Assembly: GCF_900156575.1 (NCBI RefSeq)
Contig: NZ_FTNY01000003.1
Location: 558,001-622,000, forward strand
Direction of reading: 5' to 3'
Source of the DNA: Chryseobacterium shigense
Lineage (GTDB): Bacteria > Bacteroidota > Bacteroidia > Flavobacteriales > Weeksellaceae
Length of the DNA: 64,000 nt
Made by a program: the position numbers and the translations under genes
Part shown: piece after piece, positions 9,239 to 18,726 of the stretch
How the letters are laid out: every line of letters starts with the position of its first letter
Numbering within the stretch: position 1 is the stretch's first letter
Notes under the pieces: model-generated
Told to the model about the DNA's origin: nothing
Database searches by the model: none
Seen by the model: the letters and a program-made list of their open reading frames with translations, nothing else

Positions 9239-10204
9239 ATGAAGAAAGCTCTCTTTTCTCTAAGTATATTACTTGGGATTACAGCATCAAATGCACAGAC
9301 GGTATTATTAGATGAAGGCTTTGAGTCTTATACTAATTTTGCTATTACAGGCTTTGGAAACTGGCTCACTTTAGATTTAGACGGCCTGAATACGTATACA
9401 GGTGGAGGTCCTGTAATTGGAGGAGCAACCTCTCCATCCTGGACTGCGAACTGGACCAATAGAGGACTGCCTATGGCTTTTCAGATTTTTAATCTTAGCG
9501 CGAGCAATGCAACCAATAATGCAACTTCAACCGCTGCAGATGAAGAAATCAGAAATTTCAGCCCGCATGCAGGACAAAAATGTGCTGTATCATGGGCAGG
9601 GGTACCATCTACTACTGGAGGAGCAACGGCCAACAATGATTGGCTAATCACTCCTGCTCTAACTTTAGGGACCAGCGCCAACATTTTGACTTTCTGGGTA
9701 AAAGCTTTATCACCAGTTTTCACTGAAAGTTATAAAGTAGGAGTATATACAGGAAGTGGCAATCCAACTTCAGCCGCTAATTTCACGATTGTTTCATCAC
9801 CAGCAACATCAACAGCTCCTTTTGCTGCATGGCAACAAGTCACCATTAATTTAAATGCTTATGCAGGGCAGACTATAAGAATAGGATTCCAGTATATGTC
9901 TTCTGACCAATACATGTTTATGCTGGACGATGTAAAAGTGACGGCTACCGGCGTACTTGCTACCAATGAAGCATCTTCAAAGGCAAAAACAACAAATTTA
10001 TATCCTAATCCTACAACTGGAGAAATCAATATCAAAACTGATAAAAAAGTAAAAATGATTTCTGTTATGGATATGGCAGGGAAAAATGTAACGACAACAG
10101 AGTCTGAAAGAGCAGACATTTTCTCTTTACCCAAAGGGACCTATATTGTTAAAGCAGAATTTAATGATGGTACATCCACCACGGAAAAAGTCATCAAACA
10201 GTAA
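9239..10204 (+). CDS. Secreted T9SS cargo with choice-of-anchor J-like domain
   Basis: A 321-residue exported protein. A signal peptide ends at SNAQ (about residue 19). Residues about 22-230 look like a cleaved-adhesin or choice-of-anchor J beta-sandwich: DEGFESY near the start, ANNDWLITPAL in the middle, and QYMFMLDDVKV at the end. Residues about 250-321 form a type A T9SS sorting domain, starting YPNPTTGEINI and ending with KGTYIVKA and EKVIKQ. The protein should cross the outer membrane by type IX secretion and be released or anchored at the surface. Its ligand is unknown. A near-consensus TACTTTTA lies just upstream of the start. Confidence 0.85.
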   Translation: MKKALFSLSILLGITASNAQTVLLDEGFESYTNFAITGFGNWLTLDLDGLNTYTGGGPVIGGATSPSWTANWTNRGLPMAFQIFNLSASNATNNATSTAADEEIRNFSPHAGQKCAVSWAGVPSTTGGATANNDWLITPALTLGTSANILTFWVKALSPVFTESYKVGVYTGSGNPTSAANFTIVSSPATSTAPFAAWQQVTINLNAYAGQTIRIGFQYMSSDQYMFMLDDVKVTATGVLATNEASSKAKTTNLYPNPTTGEINIKTDKKVKMISVMDMAGKNVTTTESERADIFSLPKGTYIVKAEFNDGTSTTEKVIKQ

Positions 10205-10223
10205 TAACAATATTACAATCATC

Positions 10224-10256
10224 AAAGCTCATCGGAAATGGTGAGCTTTTTTATTT
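10224..10256 (+). terminator. Intrinsic terminator after the T9SS cargo gene
   Basis: An 8-bp perfect stem (AAAGCTCA / TGAGCTTT) with a 10-nt loop, then a T-rich tract, 20 bases past the stop. Confidence 0.75.
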
Positions 10257-10265
10257 TATTTTTGC
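10257..10265 (+). promoter_or_regulatory. Promoter -7 box for the 425-residue membrane protein
   Basis: TATTTTTGC, a full TAnnTTTGC match, 13 bases before the GTG start at 10279. Confidence 0.5.
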
Positions 10266-10278
10266 AAAAAATTGCCCC

Positions 10279-11556
10279 GTGTCTTTCATTAAAACAAAAC
10301 TCATCAACCTCCTGAAGCAGGTATTTCCCTCAACCAACACCGAACTGGCTGTATTTCTATTCTTTCTAATCTGCTATGGTATTCTGGGATCTTATATTGC
10401 GATTCACTACAGAATCATCTTTGACAGCAGAATTCCGTGGGATGCCTATTTCAGTTTTGACAACAAAGCTATTGTGATGACCGGAGGAAGCTTTGAGAGA
10501 CATCCCCTGGCTTATTACTTTTTTAATTGGATACGAGAATTTTCGTTACTGATTTCAGGTGGGAAAATGGACGAAACTTTTCGGCTTACCCTTGCCTGGC
10601 TTAGCAATACAGCCATAAGCCTGTGTATGGTTCAGATTTTCAAATATCTAAAGAATATTATTGGACTTCCTCTACAATTCAGTGTATTGATGATCCTGTT
10701 TTTCGGTCTTTTTTCTACAAGCATCATTCTTTCTTTTACGCCCGAAAACTTCACCTACACGCTGCTTTTGCTCAGCATTTACAATCATTACGCAGCCACA
10801 AAACTAAAAAAAAATGGAAAAATTTCCGGATCAGCACTTACACTTGCAGGAATTACCATCGGTGGCCTCACCATTACCAACCTTGTGAAGGTTTTTATTC
10901 CTGTTTTATTTGAAAAAGATCTCTTCAGAAACTGGAAAAAATTTGGAAATGCCGCGTTTCGCGTACTCCTCACCACCGCATCTTTTGTATTTCTTTATTT
11001 GTTGAGAATTGATTTTAAATATGAAAACATTCTCTCAAAAACCAACCAGCAGTATGAAAAGTTCTCCAACGTAGAATCTATTCCGGATTGGGATATGATG
11101 CTTTCTTACTTTTTTGGAGGCAGCGTTTTATTCCCGAGTTTCATGACAACAGACAAACACAACATGAAAGGATTTGACTTCAAAGGTCTTCTGATGGAAC
11201 CTTATTCTTCATCATTTTGCTACGCTTTTATCGCTGTATTATTAGCACTTATTTTGTGGAGTTATGTAAAGAATTTCAAAAATAAACTCGTTCAGATTCT
11301 TGCTGTTTCATTTCTTGTGGACATTGTGATTCACTGCATTATGCGGTTTGGGCTTCACACTTCATACATCTATGGAGGACACTTCGTTTTTGTTTATCCG
11401 CTGCTTCTGGGATGGCTTTTTTTCGCCTATAAATCACACCCAAAAATTCTATCATTTTTAACCATGACAATGATTGTATTGTTTGTTTTCCTACTGGCTA
11501 ATAATGCTTTCAGAATGGCAGATTTTTTCCGGTTTTTAGAAACCTACTACCAATAA
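10279..11556 (+). CDS. Multi-pass membrane protein, possibly DUF6080
   Basis: A 425-residue integral membrane protein of unrecognised enzymatic role. About 8-10 hydrophobic segments alternate with short charged loops; the first follows a short basic N-terminus. A periplasmic-looking loop carries RIIFDSRIPWDAYFSFDN and GGSFERHPLAYYFF. An acidic or aromatic first loop after TM1 is reminiscent of GT-C glycosyltransferases, but no diagnostic DxD was confirmed. I believe this resembles the DUF6080 family, from memory only. The start is a GTG; no ATG is found in a suitable position, and the promoter box 13 bases upstream supports it. It converges with the SPOR gene across a shared terminator. Confidence 0.65.
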   Translation: MSFIKTKLINLLKQVFPSTNTELAVFLFFLICYGILGSYIAIHYRIIFDSRIPWDAYFSFDNKAIVMTGGSFERHPLAYYFFNWIREFSLLISGGKMDETFRLTLAWLSNTAISLCMVQIFKYLKNIIGLPLQFSVLMILFFGLFSTSIILSFTPENFTYTLLLLSIYNHYAATKLKKNGKISGSALTLAGITIGGLTITNLVKVFIPVLFEKDLFRNWKKFGNAAFRVLLTTASFVFLYLLRIDFKYENILSKTNQQYEKFSNVESIPDWDMMLSYFFGGSVLFPSFMTTDKHNMKGFDFKGLLMEPYSSSFCYAFIAVLLALILWSYVKNFKNKLVQILAVSFLVDIVIHCIMRFGLHTSYIYGGHFVFVYPLLLGWLFFAYKSHPKILSFLTMTMIVLFVFLLANNAFRMADFFRFLETYYQ

Positions 11557-11584
11557 AAAAAGCTGAGAAAATTCTCAGCTTTTT
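11557..11584. terminator. Bidirectional terminator between convergent genes
   Basis: A perfect 13-bp inverted repeat (AAAAAGCTGAGAA / TTCTCAGCTTTTT) sits between two converging genes and gives a T-tract on both strands. Confidence 0.9.
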
Positions 11585-11603
11585 GTTTATATCCTTATGA
11601 TTT

Positions 11604-12161
11604 TTATCTGGCTTCAGAACAGAATATCCTGTACTGTACCGCAACTGCAGATTTAAAGTATTCTCTTATTTTTGAAAGATCTGATGCTGCACTTTGTTTG
11701 GTGAAGTAGCTTCCTGCCAAAATTTTATAGTTAGGTCTTAAAGAAGCATCCGTTTCTACCTTAAGGTTCGGGAATCTTTTTCTGAAATAGGATTTCACCT
11801 CATTCGCTTCTTCGTTACTTTTTACCGTTGTGATCTGAATTTTAAACCCTAGAATTCTCGGATTTTTTCTACAAATCTCAGCATTGCTCAGTTCTCTGCT
11901 CGGAACATAGATCTTTGGAGGCTTGGAAGTGGTAACAATTCCGCTATCTGTATTATTTTCTCTTACCGAAGATGCTGAAGATCCTCCCACAGTTCTCGAA
12001 CATTTATCTTCAATAGCTCCCAAAGCAGCGTTTACTTTGGAGTCCATCGTCATGATTAGCTCTGTTCCTGACAGAGTATCCTTTTTAACAACCTGTTGGG
12101 CTTCAACACTATAAAACCCAAATAAAGAGAGTATTGAAAATATTTTGATTAAATTTCTCAT
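11604..12161 (-). CDS. SPOR-domain secreted protein
   Basis: A 185-residue exported protein. A signal peptide ends at VEAQ (about residue 22). The middle is Ser/Asn-rich and variable. The C-terminal about 75 residues fit a SPOR fold: an FKIQITTVKSNEEANEVKSYF strand-helix (read in parts), FPNLKVETD, and YKILAGSYFTKQSAASDLSKI. SPOR domains bind glycan strands lacking stem peptides. It has its own promoter and is divergent from the act operon, and is tail-to-tail with the membrane protein gene. Confidence 0.8.
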   Translation of the reverse strand: MRNLIKIFSILSLFGFYSVEAQQVVKKDTLSGTELIMTMDSKVNAALGAIEDKCSRTVGGSSASSVRENNTDSGIVTTSKPPKIYVPSRELSNAEICRKNPRILGFKIQITTVKSNEEANEVKSYFRKRFPNLKVETDASLRPNYKILAGSYFTKQSAASDLSKIREYFKSAVAVQYRIFCSEAR

Positions 12162-12175
12162 TTAAACTTGTTTCT

Positions 12176-12207
12176 GCAAATCTATTAAAATTAAAAAATT
12201 ATACCAA
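12176..12207 (-). promoter_or_regulatory. Promoter of the SPOR gene
   Basis: On the minus strand: TTG, 20 bases, then TAGATTTGC ending 14 bases before the ATG. Both elements match the consensus. Confidence 0.65.
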
Positions 12208-12291
12208 ACAACACTATTTAGAATCAATACAAATTAAACGTAAATGATATTTTCCCTTTTCCATATACCGTTAAATTCCTGTTAAAAATAT

Positions 12292-12300
12292 TATTTTTGC
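12292..12300 (+). promoter_or_regulatory. Promoter -7 box for the act operon
   Basis: TATTTTTGC, a full match, 43 bases before the actA ATG. The -33 element is weak (TTA instead of TTG). Confidence 0.55.
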
Positions 12301-12343
12301 GGAATTGATTGGTTCAATATTTTACTAACATAAGATAATTTAA

Positions 12344-13705
12344 ATGATTAGTTGGAGAAAGCATTATAAACAAACGTTGATCGCAATAGGCTTATTGCTA
12401 TCGACAAGTGCTTCAATTTACGGGCAAGACGGCGATCCTAAAAACGGAGAGAAACTTTTCAAAGCGAATTGTACTGCATGCCACGCGCTGGACAAACAAG
12501 TTGTAGGACCCCCTCTTAAGGGTGTTGTAGAACGTGTAAAGACAGAGGGTGGTGTAGACAAGGATTGGCTTCACAAGTGGATCAAAGACAATAAAGCTCT
12601 AAGAGCTTCTGGGGATAAATACGCCAATGAGATTTTCGAAAAATTTAATAAGACTGAAATGCAGGTCTTTCCAAATCTTACAGATAAGGATATAGACGAC
12701 ATTTTAGCATTCACAACTAATCCTCCGGCTCCGGAAGAGAAGAAGCCGGCAGCAGGGACGGCTACAGCAACAGACGGTGCTGCGGCTCCAGCTAATAATA
12801 CTACAGCAAGTGTAGTTATTATTTCGCTTCTTGCCATTGCAGCTCTATTGGTTTGGATCCTGATTAAACTGAGACAATTGGTTAAATTAGGTCAGTCCGA
12901 AGACTTGGCAGGACTTAATGAAACAAGAATTAAGTCTTTCAGCGAGATTTATGAGAAGTACCACTACGTAGGTAAAGCAGCATTGGGTATTCTTGCCCTT
13001 CTGGCCGCTTACGGAGTTTGGAACTGGATCATGTGGATCGGGGTGTACAAGGGTTACAAGCCTGAACAGCCTATCTACTTCTCTCACAAAATCCACGCTG
13101 GAGAACAAAAAATTGACTGTCAGCTATGTCACTCAAGTGCCAAGTATGGTAAAGTATCTGAAATCCCATCTATGAACGTTTGTATGAACTGTCACAGAAC
13201 GATTTCTGAATACAACGCAGACCATTACATGGAGCCAGGAAAAGATAAAGCATTCTACGACGGGGAGATCCAGAAGATCTATGCAGCTACTGGCTGGGAT
13301 CCTGCAAAACAGCAGTACACTGGAAAAACACAACCGGTTGAATGGACCAGAATCCACAACATGCCAGACTTCGTGTACTTTAACCACTCTCAGCACGTAG
13401 TAGCAGGTGAACAAGCGATCATCAATTCTTTCAACAAAAAGAATCCAAACAACAAAATTGATGTTGTATGTAAAGCTTGTCACGGAAAAATTGATACAAT
13501 GAATGTTGTTCAAATGGCTAACGACTTCACCATGGGATGGTGTATCGAGTGTCACAGAACGACTGAGGTTGATATGAACAACGGTTATAATAAAGAATAC
13601 TTCAAGAATCTACATGACAAGTTGAAAAAACAATATCCTCAGGATGGCGGTAAGATCACTGTAGATGCGATTGGAGGTCTTGAGTGTGGTAAATGTCATT
13701 ATTAA
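12344..13705 (+). CDS. actA: Alternative complex III subunit ActA, multiheme cytochrome c
   Basis: A 453-residue membrane-anchored cytochrome. ACIII oxidises menaquinol and passes electrons to periplasmic carriers or oxidases. After a signal sequence there is a class I monoheme segment with CTACH (Cys 43), then two hydrophobic helices (about 150-172 and 205-230). The periplasmic domain carries five more CxxCH motifs: CQLCH (about 259), CMNCH (about 281), CKACH (about 376), CIECH (about 400) and CGKCH (about 448). That gives six heme sites, against the five usually quoted for ActA, the extra one being the N-terminal domain. First gene of actABCDEF. Confidence 0.92.
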   Translation: MISWRKHYKQTLIAIGLLLSTSASIYGQDGDPKNGEKLFKANCTACHALDKQVVGPPLKGVVERVKTEGGVDKDWLHKWIKDNKALRASGDKYANEIFEKFNKTEMQVFPNLTDKDIDDILAFTTNPPAPEEKKPAAGTATATDGAAAPANNTTASVVIISLLAIAALLVWILIKLRQLVKLGQSEDLAGLNETRIKSFSEIYEKYHYVGKAALGILALLAAYGVWNWIMWIGVYKGYKPEQPIYFSHKIHAGEQKIDCQLCHSSAKYGKVSEIPSMNVCMNCHRTISEYNADHYMEPGKDKAFYDGEIQKIYAATGWDPAKQQYTGKTQPVEWTRIHNMPDFVYFNHSQHVVAGEQAIINSFNKKNPNNKIDVVCKACHGKIDTMNVVQMANDFTMGWCIECHRTTEVDMNNGYNKEYFKNLHDKLKKQYPQDGGKITVDAIGGLECGKCHY

Positions 13706-13728
13706 TAACTAAAAAATTAGAAGTATAA

Positions 13729-16700
13729 ATGGCTTCAAACAAAATACAATTTAGAAGTATTCATGAACTTAAAGACCCAGCTTTGAACAATAAGCTGGCT
13801 CAGAAAGAGTTTCAGGAAGAAATTCCGGTAGAAGATTTCCTTGGAGATGCTGAACAGAACGGATCCAGTACTTCAAGAAGAGATTTCTTAAAAATATTAG
13901 GATTCTCTACAGCAGCCGTAACATTGGCTGCCTGTGAAGCACCGGTAATCAAAACGATTCCTTATGTGGTAAAACCGCATGACATTATTCCAGGGGTTCC
14001 GAATTATTACGCTTCAACCTATTTTGACGGATTCGACTTCGCCAGTGTTTTAGTAAAGACCCGTGAAGGAAGACCGATCAAAATAGATCCAAACCCGGCA
14101 GCAGGAGATTTAGGAACAACTAATGCAAGAGCTCAGGCGAGTGTACTTTCTCTTTATGATAACGATAAAGTAAAGCAGCCTAAACTGGATGGTAAAGACG
14201 AAACTTTCGATAAAGTAGACAGTTTTATCCTTAAAGGTCTGGCAGATGCAAGTGCAGCAGGTAAAAAGATCGTGCTTTTGTCACACTCTTTCCCTTCCCC
14301 TACTTTCAAAAAGTTGTTTGCTGAATTCAAAGCTAAATATCCTACCGCTGAACTGGTAACTTACGACGCTTATCCTCACTCTGCGACTTTGGACGCTGCT
14401 CAGGAAGTATTCGGACAAAGAGCATTACCGGTATATGACCTTAAAGGTTCAGAATTGGTAGTTTCTTTCCAGGCTGATTTCTTAGGAGATTACAACGGAG
14501 CAAGTTTAGAAACCTCTTTCGCAGCAGCAAGAAAGCCAGGACCCAACATGTTGAGACACATTCAGGTGGAATCAAACATGTCATTGACCGGTGCTAACGC
14601 TGACTCAAGATACAGATTAAAGCCAAGTGCAGTAAACAAAACTCTAGTTGAAGTTTACAATGCAATCGTAGGGGGTGGTACTTCAGATAAGACGGCTACT
14701 GAAATTGCAACTGAACTTAAAGCGAAAGGCAGCAAAGCTGTTGTTTTAGCGGACGGTTCTAAAGGTGCACAGGTCTTAGCTCACTTAATCAACCAAAAAT
14801 TAGGTTCAGTTGCTTTCACAGGTAAAGCAAACTTCCTGAAAGAATTTGACAAAGCAAGATACCAGGAATTCCTTGGTTGGGTAAATGCAGGTCAGGTTGG
14901 TGTATTGATCGCCAACAACGTAGACCCTATCTACTCTCATCCAAAAGGAGAAGATTTCAAAAAATCTTTAGCTAAAGTTGCTTGTGTAGTAGCTGTAGCG
15001 GATAAGAAAAATGAAATGTACAAAGCAGCGAAAGCTGTAATCCCGGTAGCGAACTGGTTAGAATCTTGGGGAGATATTGAACCTCAGACTGGAGTTTATT
15101 CATTAATGCAGCCTACGATCCAGAAGATCTATAAATCAAGACAGATTGAAGAATCTCTATTGGTTTGGAAAAACGGGAAAAACAATGCTGCCAACAATTA
15201 CTATGACTATCTGAAAGGAAGCGCTGCTTCTATCTTAGGGGCTACTTCATTCAACAAAGCTTTATACAACGGTATCACGACTTCCAATAATGCTACTGCA
15301 TTATCTTATTCAGGAGGAAATGCTGCTCAGGCTATTGCTGAATTAGGAAACTTCAAAGCTTCTGAATTAGAATTAGTATTGTACACCAAGCCTTCAATGG
15401 GTGACGGTACTCAGGCCAACAACCCTTGGCTTCAGGAATTACCTGATCCTATCACAAGAATGTCTTGGGATAACTACTTGACAATTTCTCCTAAAGATGC
15501 AGAAAAGTTCGCGATTGATAATGATCTTAATGCAAGAATGCAGCTGGATGGTTCTATCGTAAACCTTACTGTAAACGGAGTAACAATAAAAGACGTTCCT
15601 GTATTCGTTCAACCGGGACAAGCAGAAGGATCTGTAGGTCTTGCGCTTGGATACGGTAAAAAAGATTCCGGAGCTACTGCTGATACAGGAGTAAACGCTT
15701 ATCCATTATTTGACGGTTCAAACCTGACAGTTTCAGGTGTTAAAATCGAAAAAACAGGAGAAGATCACGAATTTGCAGGGATCCAGCTTCAGAATACATT
15801 AATGGGACGTTACGAAATCGCGAAGGAAGTTCCTTTGGCAGAATTTATCAACGTAGCTTTCGATGACGAACATAAAGGATGGAATAAGCCTTTGGAATAT
15901 CATACGATCAGTGGAGCTCTTCCTGCAAGAAAGATTGACCTTTGGGATGCTTTCGATGATACGGACGGACCTCACTTCAATTTATCAATCGACTTGAACT
16001 CTTGTACTGGTTGTGGAGCATGTATCATTGCTTGTCAGGCAGAAAACAACGTTCCTGTTGTAGGTAAAGAAGAGATCAGAATGTCAAGAGATATGTACTG
16101 GTTAAGAATTGACCGTTACTATTCTTCAAGACAGAAAGTAGAAGTATACGAAGGATTGAAAGAAGGAATGGCAGTACCGGAATTGTATGGTACAGCATTC
16201 GGAGACGGAGGGGCATTAAACCACCCTGCAGACAATCCGGATGTGATCTTCCAGCCGGTAATGTGTCAGCACTGTAACCACGCTCCTTGTGAAACTGTAT
16301 GTCCGGTAGCGGCTACTTCACACGGTAAGCAAGGTCAGAATCACATGGCTTACAACAGATGTATCGGTACCAGATATTGTGCAAACAACTGTCCGTACAA
16401 AGTAAGACGTTTCAACTGGTTCACGTATAACTTAAATGATAAATTTGATTTCAATCAAAATAACGATTTAGGAAGAATGGTACTTAACCCTGATGTTGTT
16501 GTAAGAACAAGAGGGGTAATGGAGAAATGTTCATTGTGTATCCAAAAGACTCAGGCAACCATCTTAAATGCTAAGAAGGAAAACAGAAAAGTAACTGACA
16601 ATGAATTTAAGGATTCTGTTGCTTGTGCTGGCGCTTGTTCTACCGGAGCAATGACGTTCGGAGATATGAATGACAAAGATTCTGAAGTGAGAGAATTATA

Positions 16701-16794
16701 TTCTAGCAACAGAAGATATTATTTACTTGAAGAGATCGGCACAAAACCAAACGTGTTCTATCACACTAAAGTAAGAAACAGAGTAGAAAAATAA
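13729..16794 (+). CDS. actB: Alternative complex III subunit ActB, molybdopterin-oxidoreductase-like iron-sulfur protein
   Basis: A 1021-residue peripheral subunit. A Tat-like signal variant SRRDFLKILGFSTAAVTL ends in an AAC lipobox-like site (about residues 49-69). Residues about 75-720 resemble the molybdopterin oxidoreductase catalytic fold, which in ACIII lacks the cofactor. The C-terminal ferredoxin domain has four cysteine clusters: CTGCGACIIAC (about 758), CQHCNHAPCETVC (about 845), CIGTRYCANNC (about 877) and CSLC plus CAGACSTGA (about 933 and 965), fitting three [4Fe-4S] and one [3Fe-4S] centre. It relays electrons between the quinol site and ActA hemes. 23 bases after actA. Confidence 0.93.
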   Translation: MASNKIQFRSIHELKDPALNNKLAQKEFQEEIPVEDFLGDAEQNGSSTSRRDFLKILGFSTAAVTLAACEAPVIKTIPYVVKPHDIIPGVPNYYASTYFDGFDFASVLVKTREGRPIKIDPNPAAGDLGTTNARAQASVLSLYDNDKVKQPKLDGKDETFDKVDSFILKGLADASAAGKKIVLLSHSFPSPTFKKLFAEFKAKYPTAELVTYDAYPHSATLDAAQEVFGQRALPVYDLKGSELVVSFQADFLGDYNGASLETSFAAARKPGPNMLRHIQVESNMSLTGANADSRYRLKPSAVNKTLVEVYNAIVGGGTSDKTATEIATELKAKGSKAVVLADGSKGAQVLAHLINQKLGSVAFTGKANFLKEFDKARYQEFLGWVNAGQVGVLIANNVDPIYSHPKGEDFKKSLAKVACVVAVADKKNEMYKAAKAVIPVANWLESWGDIEPQTGVYSLMQPTIQKIYKSRQIEESLLVWKNGKNNAANNYYDYLKGSAASILGATSFNKALYNGITTSNNATALSYSGGNAAQAIAELGNFKASELELVLYTKPSMGDGTQANNPWLQELPDPITRMSWDNYLTISPKDAEKFAIDNDLNARMQLDGSIVNLTVNGVTIKDVPVFVQPGQAEGSVGLALGYGKKDSGATADTGVNAYPLFDGSNLTVSGVKIEKTGEDHEFAGIQLQNTLMGRYEIAKEVPLAEFINVAFDDEHKGWNKPLEYHTISGALPARKIDLWDAFDDTDGPHFNLSIDLNSCTGCGACIIACQAENNVPVVGKEEIRMSRDMYWLRIDRYYSSRQKVEVYEGLKEGMAVPELYGTAFGDGGALNHPADNPDVIFQPVMCQHCNHAPCETVCPVAATSHGKQGQNHMAYNRCIGTRYCANNCPYKVRRFNWFTYNLNDKFDFNQNNDLGRMVLNPDVVVRTRGVMEKCSLCIQKTQATILNAKKENRKVTDNEFKDSVACAGACSTGAMTFGDMNDKDSEVRELYSSNRRYYLLEEIGTKPNVFYHTKVRNRVEK

Positions 16795-16819
16795 AGTTTA
16801 AATAATAAATAGGTAAAAA

Positions 16820-18217
16820 ATGTCAGGACATTACGAAGCTCCGATAAGGGAACCTCTAATTATTGGTCACAAAACTTATCACGATATTACGGAAGATATC
16901 GCACGACCTATCGAAGAAAGAGCAGGTAAACTATGGTGGATTTCACTATATGCAGCCCTAGTTCTTTTCATCTATGGATTCGGGTGTATCGCTTATACTA
17001 TCGGGACAGGTATTGGAGCATGGGGGCTTAACAGAACTATTAACTGGGGTTGGGATATTACCAACTTCGTATGGTGGGTAGGTATCGGTCACGCCGGGAC
17101 CCTAATCTCCGCAGTATTATTATTATTTAGACAGCGTTGGAGAATGTCTGTAAACAGATCTGCAGAGGCGATGACGATCTTTGCGGTAGTACAGGCAGCG
17201 ATCTTCCCTGTAATCCACATGGGTAGAGTTTGGGTAGGTTACTGGGTATTCCCATTACCTAACCAGTTCGGTTCTCTTTGGGGGAACTTTAACTCTCCTC
17301 TACTTTGGGACGTATTTGCGATCTCTACGTATTTCTCAGTATCAACTGTATTCTGGTTCATGGGACTAATCCCTGACTTTGCAATGATCAGAGATAGAGC
17401 TAAAACGCCTTGGACTAAGAAAATTTATACATTCCTAGCATTTGGATGGGGTGGTAAAGCAAAACACTGGCAGAGATTCGAAGAACTTTCTTTGGTTCTT
17501 GCAGGTTTAGCGACTCCACTTGTATTCTCGGTACACACCACGGTATCATTTGACTTCGCAACGTCGGTTATTAAAGGATGGCACTCTACAATCTACCCTC
17601 CTTACTTCGTAGCCGGTGCGATCTTCTCAGGATTCGCGATGGTACAGACGCTATTGTTGATTGCTAGAAAAGTGTGTCACTTAGAAGAATACATCACAAT
17701 GTATCATATTGAAATTATGAACATCGTAATCGTTCTTACTGGTGGTATGGTAACTGTGGCTTATGCTACTGAATATTTCATCGGATGGTATTCCGGATCA
17801 AGATTCGAAGACTTTACTTACCTTTCTCCGGGTGCTGCAGTAGGACCTTACTGGTGGGCATTCTGGGCACTGATCACTTGTAACTTGATTGTTCCGGCAT
17901 TATTCTGGTTCAAGAGAGTTAGAACAAACATTATTGCAACATTTATCATTGCATTGATTATCAACATCGGTATGTGGTTCGAGCGTTTTGACATTATCGT
18001 TATCAACCTTTCGAGAGATTACTTACCTGGATCTTGGACTATGTTTAAGCCAACGATCATTGATGTGGGTGTATATTTAGGAACAATCGGATTCTTCTCT
18101 GTATTATTCTTATTATACGCAAGAACGTTCCCTGTAATTGCACAGGCTGAATTAAAATCAATTCTGAAAATTTCAGGTGAAACTTATAAAGCAAAAGAAG
18201 GAGATGAGCACCACTAA
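16820..18217 (+). CDS. actC: Alternative complex III subunit ActC (NrfD/PsrC family)
   Basis: A 465-residue integral membrane subunit with about ten helices. It starts with the typical REPLIIGHKTYHDITEDI segment before the first helix. NrfD/PsrC-like helices carry WVGIGHAGTLISA, IFPVIHMGRVW and SVHTTVSFDFA, conserved in ACIII quinol-binding subunits. It should hold the quinol site contacting ActB. Its 3' end overlaps actD by 14 bases. Confidence 0.93.
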   Translation: MSGHYEAPIREPLIIGHKTYHDITEDIARPIEERAGKLWWISLYAALVLFIYGFGCIAYTIGTGIGAWGLNRTINWGWDITNFVWWVGIGHAGTLISAVLLLFRQRWRMSVNRSAEAMTIFAVVQAAIFPVIHMGRVWVGYWVFPLPNQFGSLWGNFNSPLLWDVFAISTYFSVSTVFWFMGLIPDFAMIRDRAKTPWTKKIYTFLAFGWGGKAKHWQRFEELSLVLAGLATPLVFSVHTTVSFDFATSVIKGWHSTIYPPYFVAGAIFSGFAMVQTLLLIARKVCHLEEYITMYHIEIMNIVIVLTGGMVTVAYATEYFIGWYSGSRFEDFTYLSPGAAVGPYWWAFWALITCNLIVPALFWFKRVRTNIIATFIIALIINIGMWFERFDIIVINLSRDYLPGSWTMFKPTIIDVGVYLGTIGFFSVLFLLYARTFPVIAQAELKSILKISGETYKAKEGDEHH

Positions 18218-18725
18218 AATTGTATACGGACTTTATGCCGATGACGACGATTTAATGAACGGCGTTAAAGCATTCAACGATAAAGGAATTGCGATCAACG
18301 AAGTGTATACTCCGTTTCCGGTTCACGGACTTGACAAAGCTCTAGGATTAAAGAAAACCAGAATTTCTGATGCTGCATTCTTCTATGCTCTTTATGGAGT
18401 TACCATTGGTGCTACTGTAACCTGGTATGTAATGAATCATGACTGGCCTCAAAATATTGGTGGTAAACCTGCTTTTGACTGGGCGCACAACATGCCTGCA
18501 TTCGTAGTTCCAATGTTCGAATTAATGGTTTTCTGTGCCGCTCACATGATGTCTTTAACTTTCTTAGTTAGAAACAAAATGTATCCGGGAGCTCCGGCTC
18601 AGAATCCAGATCCAAGAACTACTGATGATAAATTCATGATGGAATTTGTAACTGAAGACGTAGAGTCTGTAAAACAGTTGCTGATTGAAACTGGAGTTGA
18701 AGAAATAACTGTTAAAGACGCTTAA
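18204..18725 (+). CDS. actD: Alternative complex III subunit ActD (DUF3341)
   Basis: A 173-residue membrane subunit with two hydrophobic helices (about residues 55-80 and 90-120). DUF3341 features are visible: MSTTKIVYGLYADDDDLM at the start, YTPFPVHGLDKALGL near residue 35, and FVTEDVESVKQLL near the end. A GTG 27 bases upstream is in frame, but the ATG at 18204 gives the conserved N-terminus and has AAGGAG directly before it. It overlaps actC by 14 bases, suggesting coupling; the next gene starts 1 base after its stop. It has a structural role in ACIII. Confidence 0.92.
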   Translation: MSTTKIVYGLYADDDDLMNGVKAFNDKGIAINEVYTPFPVHGLDKALGLKKTRISDAAFFYALYGVTIGATVTWYVMNHDWPQNIGGKPAFDWAHNMPAFVVPMFELMVFCAAHMMSLTFLVRNKMYPGAPAQNPDPRTTDDKFMMEFVTEDVESVKQLLIETGVEEITVKDA

Positions 18726-18726
18726 A

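Noticed and set aside
18177..18203. GTG start for actD
   Set aside because: The ATG at 18204 gives the conserved DUF3341 N-terminus.
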